From Oryzomicrobium terrae (lineage in GTDB: Bacteria; Pseudomonadota; Gammaproteobacteria; Burkholderiales; Rhodocyclaceae): a DNA stretch of 64,000 nucleotides. The translations under genes were made by a program, and so were the position numbers. Location of the stretch: positions 2,356,001 to 2,420,000 of the forward strand of contig NZ_CP022579.1 in NCBI RefSeq assembly GCF_008274805.1, written 5' to 3'. Each line of letters begins with the position of its first letter. The stretch's first letter is position 1. The notes beneath the pieces were generated by a model. It saw nothing but the letters and a program-made list of their open reading frames with translations. It searched no databases and had not been told where the DNA came from. Positions 56,850 to 64,000 of the stretch are shown here, one piece after another.

Positions 56850-57701
56850 TCAGGAGGGGTGAGACGTCGTTGCTACCGGGATATCGGCGGTGCAACGGCA
56901 GGGGGCCGCGCTCCCCTCGCCCGCCTCCCGGGCCCGGCTCAGTTCGGTGCGGAAATAGGCTTCCAGCTCCCCGGTAAAGACATGGGGGTCCTGGGGCGGG
57001 TCGAAACGGCGGCCGAGACGGATGCGATAGGTGATCGGCAAGTCGGGGCGGCGCAGCACGGGCCAGCCCTTGCCCAGGTAAGGCGAATCGGTCTCGATGA
57101 AGACGGTCTGAATCGGTACCTGGGCCCGGTGGGCCACCAGGGCGACACTGCCCTTGAACGGTCCCACCGGGCCGCCGCTGGTGCGGGTGCCCTCAGGAAA
57201 GACCAGCAGGTGGTTGCCTTCACGCAGGTCCGACACCGCCAACAGGATCATGCCGAACAGGGAATCGTTGCGAATGTAGCGGGCCAACCGGGCCCCGGCA
57301 CCAAGGAACAGGTTGTCCATCAACTCGCCCTTCATGATGCAGGCCACGTCGGGCAGACGCGACAGGACCATCACCGCGTCGAGCAGACAGGGGTGGTTGG
57401 GGGCGATGATCAGGGGGCCAGAATCGCGCAGTTGATCGAGGGCCTTGAGGTCGAAGCGGCAGGCCCCCAGGGCGGACAGCCCGGCCAGATAGAGGCGGAA
57501 GCCGCCCATGATGCCCAAGCGCCCGAAGCGCAGACCGGCGCGGCGCGGCAGGAGCGGATAGACGAGCACCGCCAGCAGCGACCAGCCGAGGCAGAGCACA
57601 CCCAGCAGCACCCAGCCCAGGGTAACGGCCAGGGTGGCATGAAGGCGGCGCAAAGGGAGCGGCAGGTGGCGCACGAGTCCGTGCGGCAGAAAAAACGGCA
57701 T
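56850..57701 (-). CDS. Lysophospholipid acyltransferase (PlsC-like) family protein
   Basis: A 283-residue membrane acyltransferase. N-terminal membrane segment (about 25-48), catalytic NHPCLLD (about 101-107, HX4D), FPEGTRTSGG and PIQTVFIETD. Similar proteins in xanthomonadin/aryl polyene clusters attach the polyene to a lipid carrier. It follows the MipA/OmpV gene by 89 bases on the same strand. Confidence 0.85.
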   Translation of the reverse strand: MPFFLPHGLVRHLPLPLRRLHATLAVTLGWVLLGVLCLGWSLLAVLVYPLLPRRAGLRFGRLGIMGGFRLYLAGLSALGACRFDLKALDQLRDSGPLIIAPNHPCLLDAVMVLSRLPDVACIMKGELMDNLFLGAGARLARYIRNDSLFGMILLAVSDLREGNHLLVFPEGTRTSGGPVGPFKGSVALVAHRAQVPIQTVFIETDSPYLGKGWPVLRRPDLPITYRIRLGRRFDPPQDPHVFTGELEAYFRTELSRAREAGEGSAAPCRCTADIPVATTSHPS

Positions 57702-57790
57702 CAGGAAATCACATACGGTGGATAGACATCGAGTCGCTGCCGGTGAACCCGGCCTCGCCGGCGGCAGCCTACAGCGGACCTACGCGCGCC

Positions 57791-58654
57791 TCAATAATCC
57801 CACTCCACCTTCTGCGCCGATTCGCCCAGCACCCAGGCGATCGCGACTCCGGCCGCTACGTACTGGTCGCGTTTGACCAGGGGGCTGTCTTCGAAGGCGG
57901 CGCCCTTGAGGCTGTCCCAGCGCACATAGGCACCGACCCAGGTGCTCTTGAAACGCTTGGACAGGGACGACAGCACCTGGGTGCCGGCATAGCCGCCATT
58001 AGCCTGGTAAGTGGGCCGGGACGCGGTAGCGTACTGGGGTGCCACCGAGTAGAAGTATTCGTTGAATTTGCGCGTCTGATAGATTGGACCGGCCAGCAGG
58101 CCCAGGTTCCAGCCGTTGAAGCCGGCCACATCCTCCACGTCCAGATTGAGGCGCGGCGAAAAGACCCAGCCCACCGCCTTGGGGTTCGACTCTACAGTCA
58201 GGGCGGCCCGCATCGGCAGGCGCAGATCGAGCTTAGTGCGGCGGTCGCCAGTACGCCACAGGTTGATATCCAGGGACGGTCCAACCTCGACGATGGGCTT
58301 GAGATCGCTCATGCCGGTGCGGGCGTCGTTCTTGTCGCTGTTGACCGGCAGGGAGGCGGACACGCTGATGTTGAGCTCGACCCGATCGGTATCCAGCAGG
58401 GCGCCGCGCACCCCGTTGCGGTCGGCGCGCAGAAAGTCGCCGCGGTACATGAAATAAGGCACTGGCAGCGCGTAACCACGCGTTTGATTGGAACCGCGAT
58501 AGTCCGGCAAGACCAGGGCGCCGACGCCGATACCGGCCTCCCACAGGGGCTTCTGGTCGGCGCTGGCGGGCAGGGCCAGAACAGCGGCAGCCAACGCACC
58601 AACGGTCAGACAGCGGCCCAGGAGGCGGCGATTCAGGGGCGGGCGGCAAGGCAT
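57791..58654 (-). CDS. MipA/OmpV family outer membrane protein
   Basis: A 287-residue outer-membrane beta-barrel with a signal peptide ending LPASADQ. Family features are WEAGIGVGALVLPDYRGSNQ, PYFMYRGDFLRADRNGVRG at the N-terminus, and an aromatic C-terminus QKVEWDY. The ATG overlaps the stop of the chorismatase gene by one base (TGATG), so translation is coupled. An outer-membrane role for the pigment-like product is a guess. Confidence 0.88.
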   Translation of the reverse strand: MPCRPPLNRRLLGRCLTVGALAAAVLALPASADQKPLWEAGIGVGALVLPDYRGSNQTRGYALPVPYFMYRGDFLRADRNGVRGALLDTDRVELNISVSASLPVNSDKNDARTGMSDLKPIVEVGPSLDINLWRTGDRRTKLDLRLPMRAALTVESNPKAVGWVFSPRLNLDVEDVAGFNGWNLGLLAGPIYQTRKFNEYFYSVAPQYATASRPTYQANGGYAGTQVLSSLSKRFKSTWVGAYVRWDSLKGAAFEDSPLVKRDQYVAAGVAIAWVLGESAQKVEWDY

Positions 58655-59736
58655 CACGGGCAAAACTCCAGGGGATGGCCGGCGCTGGCTTCGATCTCGA
58701 CCAGGAGATCGCTGCGGCACACATCGGCCTGCAAATAAAGGATGGGGGCGCCGGGCAGAACCCGGTCGATTTCGGCGCGAATGACCGCCAGGTCGGCGGG
58801 GTGGCGCACATAAACCTTGTACAGGCAATCGGCGAGACGGTAGCCGGCACCGGGAACGATCTGGTTGGCCTGGTCGATCACCGCGGCAATGTTGGCCAGG
58901 GTTTCCCGGGTCTGTGCCGCCACATCGCCCACGTGCAGGGTGCGGTGACCGACGATGCTGGCGGTGCCGGAAATGAACAGCACATCGCGTCTCTCGCCAT
59001 CGCCCCCCAGGCGCACCACAGCGGCGCGGGAAAAGGTCGGGCTGCGCGGGCCGTATTCCCGGGGATAGTGGTAGGCGCTCACCTGGCGCGGGTTTTCCAC
59101 CGGGATGGGGGCCGCACGGCCGGCGAGGAAGAACACCACCAGGTCACCACCGATGGTGCCCAGGGCGCAGGCTGCCGGCACGTTCTGGGTGATCGGGCGG
59201 CCGCTGGCGAGGAAGGCGTCCTGGCGGCCGATGTTGAACTGGCGGTAGCGCTCCAGGCCGAAGCTCTCGCCGTTGATGTCGTCCAGGTAGTTCCATACCC
59301 GCAGCAGGTAGGGCATACCTTCGGCGGCGAGCAGGGCGAAGATGGCCTGGTAGGCCGCTTCCGCCGCCTGCTGCAGGGGTGTGGCGCCGTCGCGCGGGAC
59401 GAAGTCCGCCTCGTTCAGGGTGATAGCACCGAACAGCACGTCCGCGCTGGCCCGCCAGGTCAACGGCCCCTGCCGGCCGCTGCGGAGCGGCTCGGCGGTA
59501 CGCCAGATTTCCGCCCAGGCCTGCGGACCGTCGAGCACCGGGGTGGAGACGAAGGACTGAGGCGCCTCTCCAGGCGGGGCTAGCGGAGAAGCAGCAAACA
59601 CGGCGCATCCCAGGGCACTCCCCTGAAGATCAAGCACTGGCGCGGGGTTTGGGGCAGTCCCTTGCTCGGTATCAGGCCAGGGCAGGCAGGCCACTGACAG
59701 GGGAACGGCGGCCAGGTGGTGCTCTACGACGTTCAT
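58654..59736 (-). CDS. Chorismatase (FkbO/Hyg5/XanB2 family)
   Basis: A 360-residue enzyme that removes pyruvate from chorismate, giving 3-hydroxybenzoate, 4-hydroxybenzoate or a dihydrodiol depending on subtype. Family segments are LLRVWNYLDDINGE, ERYRQFNIGRQDAF, SAYHYPREYGPRSPTFSRA and FISGTASIVGHRTLHVGD, plus the YjgF-like C-terminal region CLYKVYVRHPADL. Subtype cannot be assigned safely by eye. The ATG overlaps the stop of the FAD oxidoreductase gene (ATGA). Codons for about residues 20-48 overlap repeat units. Confidence 0.88.
   Translation of the reverse strand: MNVVEHHLAAVPLSVACLPWPDTEQGTAPNPAPVLDLQGSALGCAVFAASPLAPPGEAPQSFVSTPVLDGPQAWAEIWRTAEPLRSGRQGPLTWRASADVLFGAITLNEADFVPRDGATPLQQAAEAAYQAIFALLAAEGMPYLLRVWNYLDDINGESFGLERYRQFNIGRQDAFLASGRPITQNVPAACALGTIGGDLVVFFLAGRAAPIPVENPRQVSAYHYPREYGPRSPTFSRAAVVRLGGDGERRDVLFISGTASIVGHRTLHVGDVAAQTRETLANIAAVIDQANQIVPGAGYRLADCLYKVYVRHPADLAVIRAEIDRVLPGAPILYLQADVCRSDLLVEIEASAGHPLEFCP
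59595..59674 (+). repeat. 40-bp-period repeat units inside the chorismatase gene
   Basis: Two units on the plus strand: 59595-59634 (CAAACACGGCGCATCCCAGG, ending CCCCTGAAGATCAAG) and 59635-59674 (CACTGGCGCGGGGTTTGGGG then CAGTCCCTTGC). The second is very close to the unit at 6441 (CACTGGCGCGGCTTCGGGG then GCAGCACCCTTGC). They are read in frame on the minus strand as the region around PNPAPVLDLQGSALG. Confidence 0.6.
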
Positions 59737-61088
59737 TGGTTTCCGAGACCGGACTCCGGCATTTCCACATAGCGGATGTTCATGCGCCGCTTGCGCCACG
59801 CCATCAGGGAGCGACGCAGGTAGCGCAGCGACATCAGGTAATAGATCGCCTTGAAGGCGAGCAGGGAGCGCCAGATCGGCGTCTTGCCGAAAATGTCGCC
59901 GGCCAGCACCGAGAGCAGGGCCTCTTCCATACGCAGCTTGTTGCTCGGCGCCATAAACAGGTCGCGCATGGTGGGGTTGGTGACGCGGTAGATGAACCAG
60001 GAGAATTCCTTCGGCCCGTGCTTCATCACCTTGTCGAAGGCGGCCATGGCCTGAGCCGTGCGCGCCGGCTGGGTAAGCGCGGTATCCACGGCCTCGGCGC
60101 CGGCAAAGGCGCTATTCATGGCCAGCATGACACCGGAGGAGAACACCGGGTCGATGAAGGCGTAGGCGTCGCCGAGCAGCAGGTAGCCCGGCCCGTGGGT
60201 ACGGTCGGTAACGTAGGAGAAGTTGCCGGTGGCCTCCACTTCGGCCATCAGCTCGGCGCCCTGGAGGCGCTCGGCCAGGGCCGGACAAAGCTGGATGGTA
60301 TCGAGGAAGAACTCTTTCAAGGGCTTCTGCCGGGTCTTCATGTAGTACGGCCAGACCGTGGCGCCGACGCTGGTGGCGCCGTCGGACAGGGGGATGAACC
60401 AGAACCAGCCGTGGTCGAACCAGAAGATGGTGATGTGCCCCTCGGCCTGCCCCTCGTGACGGCGGGCATTGCGGAAGTGGCCGTACATGGCCGAGCTGTT
60501 GTGCTTGGGATTGCGCTGCTTGGCCTGGAAGCGGTTGGCCAGGAAGGTGTCGCGCCCCGAGGCATCCAGCACGAAGCGGGCGTTGAAGCGCGCGGCTGTG
60601 CCATCCTCATGCTGGGCGCGCACCAGGGCGCCGCTGCCGTCGGGCCGGAAATCCACCGCCCGCACCTTGCAGCCCTCGATCACCGTGGCCCCCTTGGCGC
60701 CGGCGTTATCGATCAGGATCTTGTCGAAGTCGGAACGGCGCACCTGATAGGCGTGGGGCATGGATTTGTCCCAGGCCCGGGCGAAGAAAAAGGTCTGGCG
60801 GGTATCGTGCCAAGGCGAGACGAACTCGGCCCCCCACTTTTCCATGCCGATGGCGCGCACCTGCTCGGCGACCCCAAGGCGTTCGAACAGCGGCATATTG
60901 GCCGGCAGCAGCGACTCGCCAATGTGGAAGCGGGGATGCCGGTCCTTGTCCAGCAGGGTCACCCGATGGCCCTTTTCCGCCAGCAGGGCCGCTGCGGTGG
61001 ACCCCGCCGGACCACCGCCGATGACGAGCACATCACAATCGCTGGCCGCCACGGAATCGGCCGCCACGGTGGAGGTTTCAAGGTTCAT
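59733..61088 (-). CDS. FAD-dependent oxidoreductase, halogenase/geranylgeranyl-reductase type
   Basis: A 451-residue flavoprotein. Dinucleotide motif VLVIGGGPAGSTAAALLAE (about 20-38), RFHIGESLLP, and the flavin-binding GYLLLGDAYAFIDPVFSSGV (about 298-317) place it in the group that includes tryptophan-halogenase-like enzymes of xanthomonadin/aryl polyene clusters. The WxWxIP motif of true halogenases appears as GWFWFIPLSDG. Substrate unknown. AAGGGA precedes the ATG. First gene of the unit running to 56023. Confidence 0.87.
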   Translation of the reverse strand: MNLETSTVAADSVAASDCDVLVIGGGPAGSTAAALLAEKGHRVTLLDKDRHPRFHIGESLLPANMPLFERLGVAEQVRAIGMEKWGAEFVSPWHDTRQTFFFARAWDKSMPHAYQVRRSDFDKILIDNAGAKGATVIEGCKVRAVDFRPDGSGALVRAQHEDGTAARFNARFVLDASGRDTFLANRFQAKQRNPKHNSSAMYGHFRNARRHEGQAEGHITIFWFDHGWFWFIPLSDGATSVGATVWPYYMKTRQKPLKEFFLDTIQLCPALAERLQGAELMAEVEATGNFSYVTDRTHGPGYLLLGDAYAFIDPVFSSGVMLAMNSAFAGAEAVDTALTQPARTAQAMAAFDKVMKHGPKEFSWFIYRVTNPTMRDLFMAPSNKLRMEEALLSVLAGDIFGKTPIWRSLLAFKAIYYLMSLRYLRRSLMAWRKRRMNIRYVEMPESGLGNQ

Positions 61089-61448
61089 AGCATCCCTTCC
61101 GGCATCAGCCACGGAGACGATGGAGCAGCAAAATCCCGGGACACGAACTGTTCGCCTGTCGCGGCCAAACACCCCAGGTTGTTGTTTTTTCGGACATAGC
61201 CAGCGCAAAACTTCTTTTCGCTGCTTTTCCCCAGCCTTTTCTATCCGCCACTATGACAAATGCCAGGGCGAACCGACGGATTTTACTACAACCGGAAACT
61301 ACGCTGCCGCGGCTTCCTGCCTTGCTGGAACACCCCAAGTCGTCTAGCGTCTACCTTCGTAAGACGGGCCTGAATCACGGTTCTTCCCCCGCCCGGGGGT
61401 AACTCACCGGATTCCGGCCTTTTCAAAAAAATAGCAAGGGGATGAAAC
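61089..61448. other. Divergent intergenic region
   Basis: About 360 bases between the FAD oxidoreductase and chemoreceptor genes. A minus-strand segment near 61321-61345 (GGGGTGTTCCAGCAAGG) weakly matches the repeat family. No operator or terminator was clear. Confidence 0.35.
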
Positions 61449-63077
61449 ATGCAGTGGTTCGACAATTTGAGCCTGCGGGCCAAGCTCTTACTCAATTTCG
61501 CCGTATCGGGCGGCGTACTCATCCTCGCCATCCTGTTCTGCCTGATGCAGATCCGTCTCGTCGGCAACACCAGCAACGAAATCATCACCAATTGGCTTCC
61601 GTCGATCCAGGTTACCGGCAAGATCAGCCAGGAGCGGCTGCGTTACCGGGTGCGCAGCCTGGAATACATGCTGGGCACCTCCGCCGAGGAGCGAACCAAG
61701 ATTGAAAGTTCCCTGAACAAGCTCGACGGCGACCTACAGGCGGTCATCAAGGACTATCAGCCCCTGGTCACAGGCCCTGAAGAACAGCAGATCGTTGACC
61801 GGATCAAGCAAGGGGTGGCGGACTACCGCAAGGTAGTGGAAGAAAGCGTCGCCCTGATGAAGGACGGCAAGGACGCAGAAGCCCAACGCCTGCGCCAGGG
61901 CCTTTGGGTGGAAAAGGCCAACCAGTTGCGCGATGCCACCGATGCGCTGACCAAGTTCAACCAGGAAGGGGCCGGCAAGGCCGCCAGCGAAGGTTCCCGG
62001 CTGATCGCCAACGCCATGGTCGGCGGCATCATCGCCCTGATCGTTGGCTTGGCGGTTGCCGTACTGGCCTCGCTGCTGCTCGCCAACCGCATGTCGCGGC
62101 GCCTGGGTATTGCCGTCGAGGCCGCCCGGCGCATCGCCGCTGGCGACCTGCAGGCCCATCTTCCCGATGCAGGCCAGGATGAAGTGGGCAAGCTGATCGC
62201 CGCCATGGGGGACATGCAACGCTCGCTACGCACCACCCTGACCCAGACCCGGGACAACGCCGACCAGATTTCCAGCGCCGCCCAACAACTCAACAACGGC
62301 GCCACCCAGCTCGAACTCAGCGCCAACGCCCAAAGTTCCGCCGCGTCTGCCATTGCCGCCAACATCGAGCAATTGACCGTATCGATCAACCACGTGTCGG
62401 ACAGCACCACCGATTCCAGCCGTCTGGCCTCCGAATCGGACGCCCAGGCCCGTGCTGGGCGGGACACTTTGCTGCGCATGGTCGATGAGATCACCCGGGT
62501 GTCCACGGTGGTGAACACCGCCGCAACCCAGGTCGCAGCCCTGGAAGGCCAATCGGCGCAGATTTCCCACATCGTCAGCGTGATTCGTGACATCGCCGAT
62601 CAGACCAACCTGCTGGCCTTGAACGCCGCCATCGAGGCGGCACGGGCCGGCGAGCATGGCCGAGGCTTCGCCGTGGTCGCCGACGAAGTGCGCAAACTGT
62701 CGGAGCGGACCGCCCAGTCCACCAGCGAGATCACCCAAATGGTCAGCGCCATCCAGGAATCCACCCAGCAAGTTGTGGCGGGCATCCAGGAGGGCGTCGC
62801 CTCGGTGGACAACAGCGTCACCCTGGCCCGGGAAGCCGGCGACACGGTCAGCCACCTTCAGGAGATGGCGCAACGGGTCGCGCAATTGGTGGCCGACGTA
62901 GCCGAGGCCCTGCGTGAGCAATCCTCCGCCTCCACCGACGTGGCCCGGCGCGTAGAGGAAATCGCCACTCACGCCGAGGAGAATAGCGCCACCACCGCCG
63001 AAACCGCCTCCGCCGCACGCACCCTCGACAGCGTGGCCCACAGCATGCAACAGGTCGTCGGCCGCTTCCGGCTCTGA
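61449..63077 (+). CDS. Methyl-accepting chemotaxis protein
   Basis: A 542-residue chemoreceptor. Membrane segment 1 (about 13-34), a periplasmic four-helix-bundle (4HB_MCP-type) sensor (about 35-190), membrane segment 2 (about 190-212), HAMP (about 213-265) and a signalling domain with the conserved tip [20 protein letters not shown]. There is no C-terminal CheR pentapeptide. Ligand unknown. AAGGGGA precedes the ATG. Confidence 0.95.
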   Translation: MQWFDNLSLRAKLLLNFAVSGGVLILAILFCLMQIRLVGNTSNEIITNWLPSIQVTGKISQERLRYRVRSLEYMLGTSAEERTKIESSLNKLDGDLQAVIKDYQPLVTGPEEQQIVDRIKQGVADYRKVVEESVALMKDGKDAEAQRLRQGLWVEKANQLRDATDALTKFNQEGAGKAASEGSRLIANAMVGGIIALIVGLAVAVLASLLLANRMSRRLGIAVEAARRIAAGDLQAHLPDAGQDEVGKLIAAMGDMQRSLRTTLTQTRDNADQISSAAQQLNNGATQLELSANAQSSAASAIAANIEQLTVSINHVSDSTTDSSRLASESDAQARAGRDTLLRMVDEITRVSTVVNTAATQVAALEGQSAQISHIVSVIRDIADQTNLLALNAAIEAARAGEHGRGFAVVADEVRKLSERTAQSTSEITQMVSAIQESTQQVVAGIQEGVASVDNSVTLAREAGDTVSHLQEMAQRVAQLVADVAEALREQSSASTDVARRVEEIATHAEENSATTAETASAARTLDSVAHSMQQVVGRFRL

Positions 63078-63147
63078 GCCTGGCGCTGCCGGCGGGGTTG
63101 GGGGCGAGGAATGGAGCTGCCCCCGCCCTCCGCACAACCTCCCTACA

Positions 63148-63188
63148 CAAGTAAAAAGCCCCGCCAAATTGGCGGGGCTTTTTACTTG
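63148..63188. terminator. Bidirectional terminator
   Basis: A perfect hairpin with arms CAAGTAAAAAGCCCCGCCAA and complement, between the convergent chemoreceptor and bamC genes. Confidence 0.93.
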
Positions 63189-63204
63189 CTGCAACTGGAG
63201 CCGC

Positions 63205-64000
63205 TCAACGCAGTTGATCGTAGAGCAGCGCCAAAATGCGCTTGGCGGTATCGGAGGTATCGCTCCCCCCTTCCCGGGTCAGCACCTGGACCTGAGTCGC
63301 ATCGCCGCCATCGCGGACGAAGATGCGGTACTGAGTGTTGTTTTCAGGCTTGGGCGTGCTCTTCCAGAAGGCCAGCTTGGACAACAGTCCCGGATCCTTG
63401 TTGGCGGCATCGGCCTCAGGGTCCACGTAGCGGACGAAGAACAGCCCCTTGGAGCGGTCCCGATCCTCGACGGTAAAGCCGACCCGGTCAAGCGCCAGAC
63501 CGACACGGCGCCAGGCCCGGTCAAAGCGCTCATCGACCATCACCTGGGCGGTTCCGTCACTATTCTTGACCACCCGAGCCTTTTCCACCGGCTTGCCGCT
63601 GGCGGCAATCTGAGCTTCGGCCCGTTTCTCCTCGACACCGAAACGCAGCATCAAGCGACGCAGCATTTCTGCTTCGAGCTCTGGATCGGCGGCACGGGGC
63701 TGCCAACGCGTCTGGTCTTTTTCGGTAGTGATATAGACCTCTTCCATGCCGCGATGGCTGATGAAGATATCCGTCGTTCCCGGCTGCGCCCCCGGTTCCA
63801 GGCGAGTACGGAACTTGTCCCGCTCCCCGGTGGAATAGAGGGAGTCGAGCAGTTTCCCCAGGGTGTTGCGCAGAAAGTCTTCACCGATCTTGGCCCGGTT
63901 TTCTGCCCAATCGGTTTCCATCACGCCGGCATCGGGTTGCTCAGTCTTGATGATGAAACCGGTTTCCTGCCAGAACTCCTTGACCGTGTCCCAGACTTTA
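63205..64000 (-). CDS. bamC: Outer membrane assembly factor BamC (partial, 5' end outside window)
   Basis: The frame is open to the right edge, beginning KVWDTVKEFWQETGF, so the signal peptide and N-terminus are missing. The remaining about 264 residues show the BamC/NlpB pattern: GVMETDWAENRAKI, RDKFRTRLEPG, GTTDIFISHRGMEEVY, and the second helix-grip domain ending AKRILALLYDQLR. BamC is a lipoprotein of the BAM complex. In Betaproteobacteria it usually follows dapA, which would be to the right. Confidence 0.9.
   Translation of the reverse strand, partial: KVWDTVKEFWQETGFIIKTEQPDAGVMETDWAENRAKIGEDFLRNTLGKLLDSLYSTGERDKFRTRLEPGAQPGTTDIFISHRGMEEVYITTEKDQTRWQPRAADPELEAEMLRRLMLRFGVEEKRAEAQIAASGKPVEKARVVKNSDGTAQVMVDERFDRAWRRVGLALDRVGFTVEDRDRSKGLFFVRYVDPEADAANKDPGLLSKLAFWKSTPKPENNTQYRIFVRDGGDATQVQVLTREGGSDTSDTAKRILALLYDQLR

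Overview
The window looks like a chromosomal segment of a high-GC, denitrifying betaproteobacterium, probably of the Rhodocyclales (Azospira/Dechloromonas-like; this placement is inference). Support comes from a cytochrome cd1 nitrite reductase cluster ordered nirS-nirT-nirB as in Pseudomonas stutzeri, the gene order exbB-exbD-lpxK-trm112-kdsB-adk-pfp, queA-tgt-yajC-secD-secF, and small families typical of Betaproteobacteria (DUF2322, DUF2788, DUF3579). Coding density is high and no insertion sequence, phage, CRISPR or rRNA was seen. One tRNA (Leu, CAA) is present.

Layout. 1-12 kb: respiration of nitrogen oxides. nirF runs off the left edge; then a TlpA-like thioredoxin, a copper-chaperone group (YtkA-like protein, SCO1, PCuAC), a NirC-like cytochrome c, the heme d1 methyltransferase gene cobA/nirE, an SDR, then nirB, nirT and nirS. 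Two FNR/DNR-type dyads precede nirF and nirE. 12-16 kb: cysteine dioxygenase coupled to a four-domain rhodanese, a TPR protein and tRNA-Leu. 16.6-22.3 kb: queuosine synthesis and Sec accessory genes. 22.6-29.2 kb: a TPR/O-GlcNAc-transferase-like protein, a COG4315 lipoprotein, cytochrome b561, cytochrome c', small conserved genes and purB. 29.5-36.6 kb: a GST, then argD-argF-argG-DUF2788-ppnP-yajQ on the minus strand, a small minus-strand gene, a DUF3579 gene and rpsT. 36.7-43.5 kb: a malonate module with a FadR-type regulator, palindromic operators, a fused MdcD/MdcE-like carboxyltransferase with a TTG start, MatB and a DctPQM TRAP transporter. 43.5-46.8 kb: DUF815 ATPase, murJ, YbhB. 46.9-52.3 kb: exbB-exbD-lpxK-trm112-kdsB-adk-pfp. 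52.7-56 kb: xseA, sodB, norE/norF-like genes. 56-61.1 kb: a five-gene minus-strand unit (FAD oxidoreductase of the halogenase type, chorismatase, MipA/OmpV, acyltransferase, glycosyltransferase) resembling part of a xanthomonadin/aryl polyene locus. 61.4-64 kb: a chemoreceptor and bamC, which runs off the right edge.

The least expected features are a family of degenerate repeats with an exact 40-bp period at several intergenic sites (6441-6630, 22399-22551, 30092-30172) and inside the chorismatase gene (59595-59674); the compact fused carboxyltransferase of the malonate operon; the small chorismatase operon; and a pair of perfect inverted DnaA boxes next to an AT-rich stretch before xseA.
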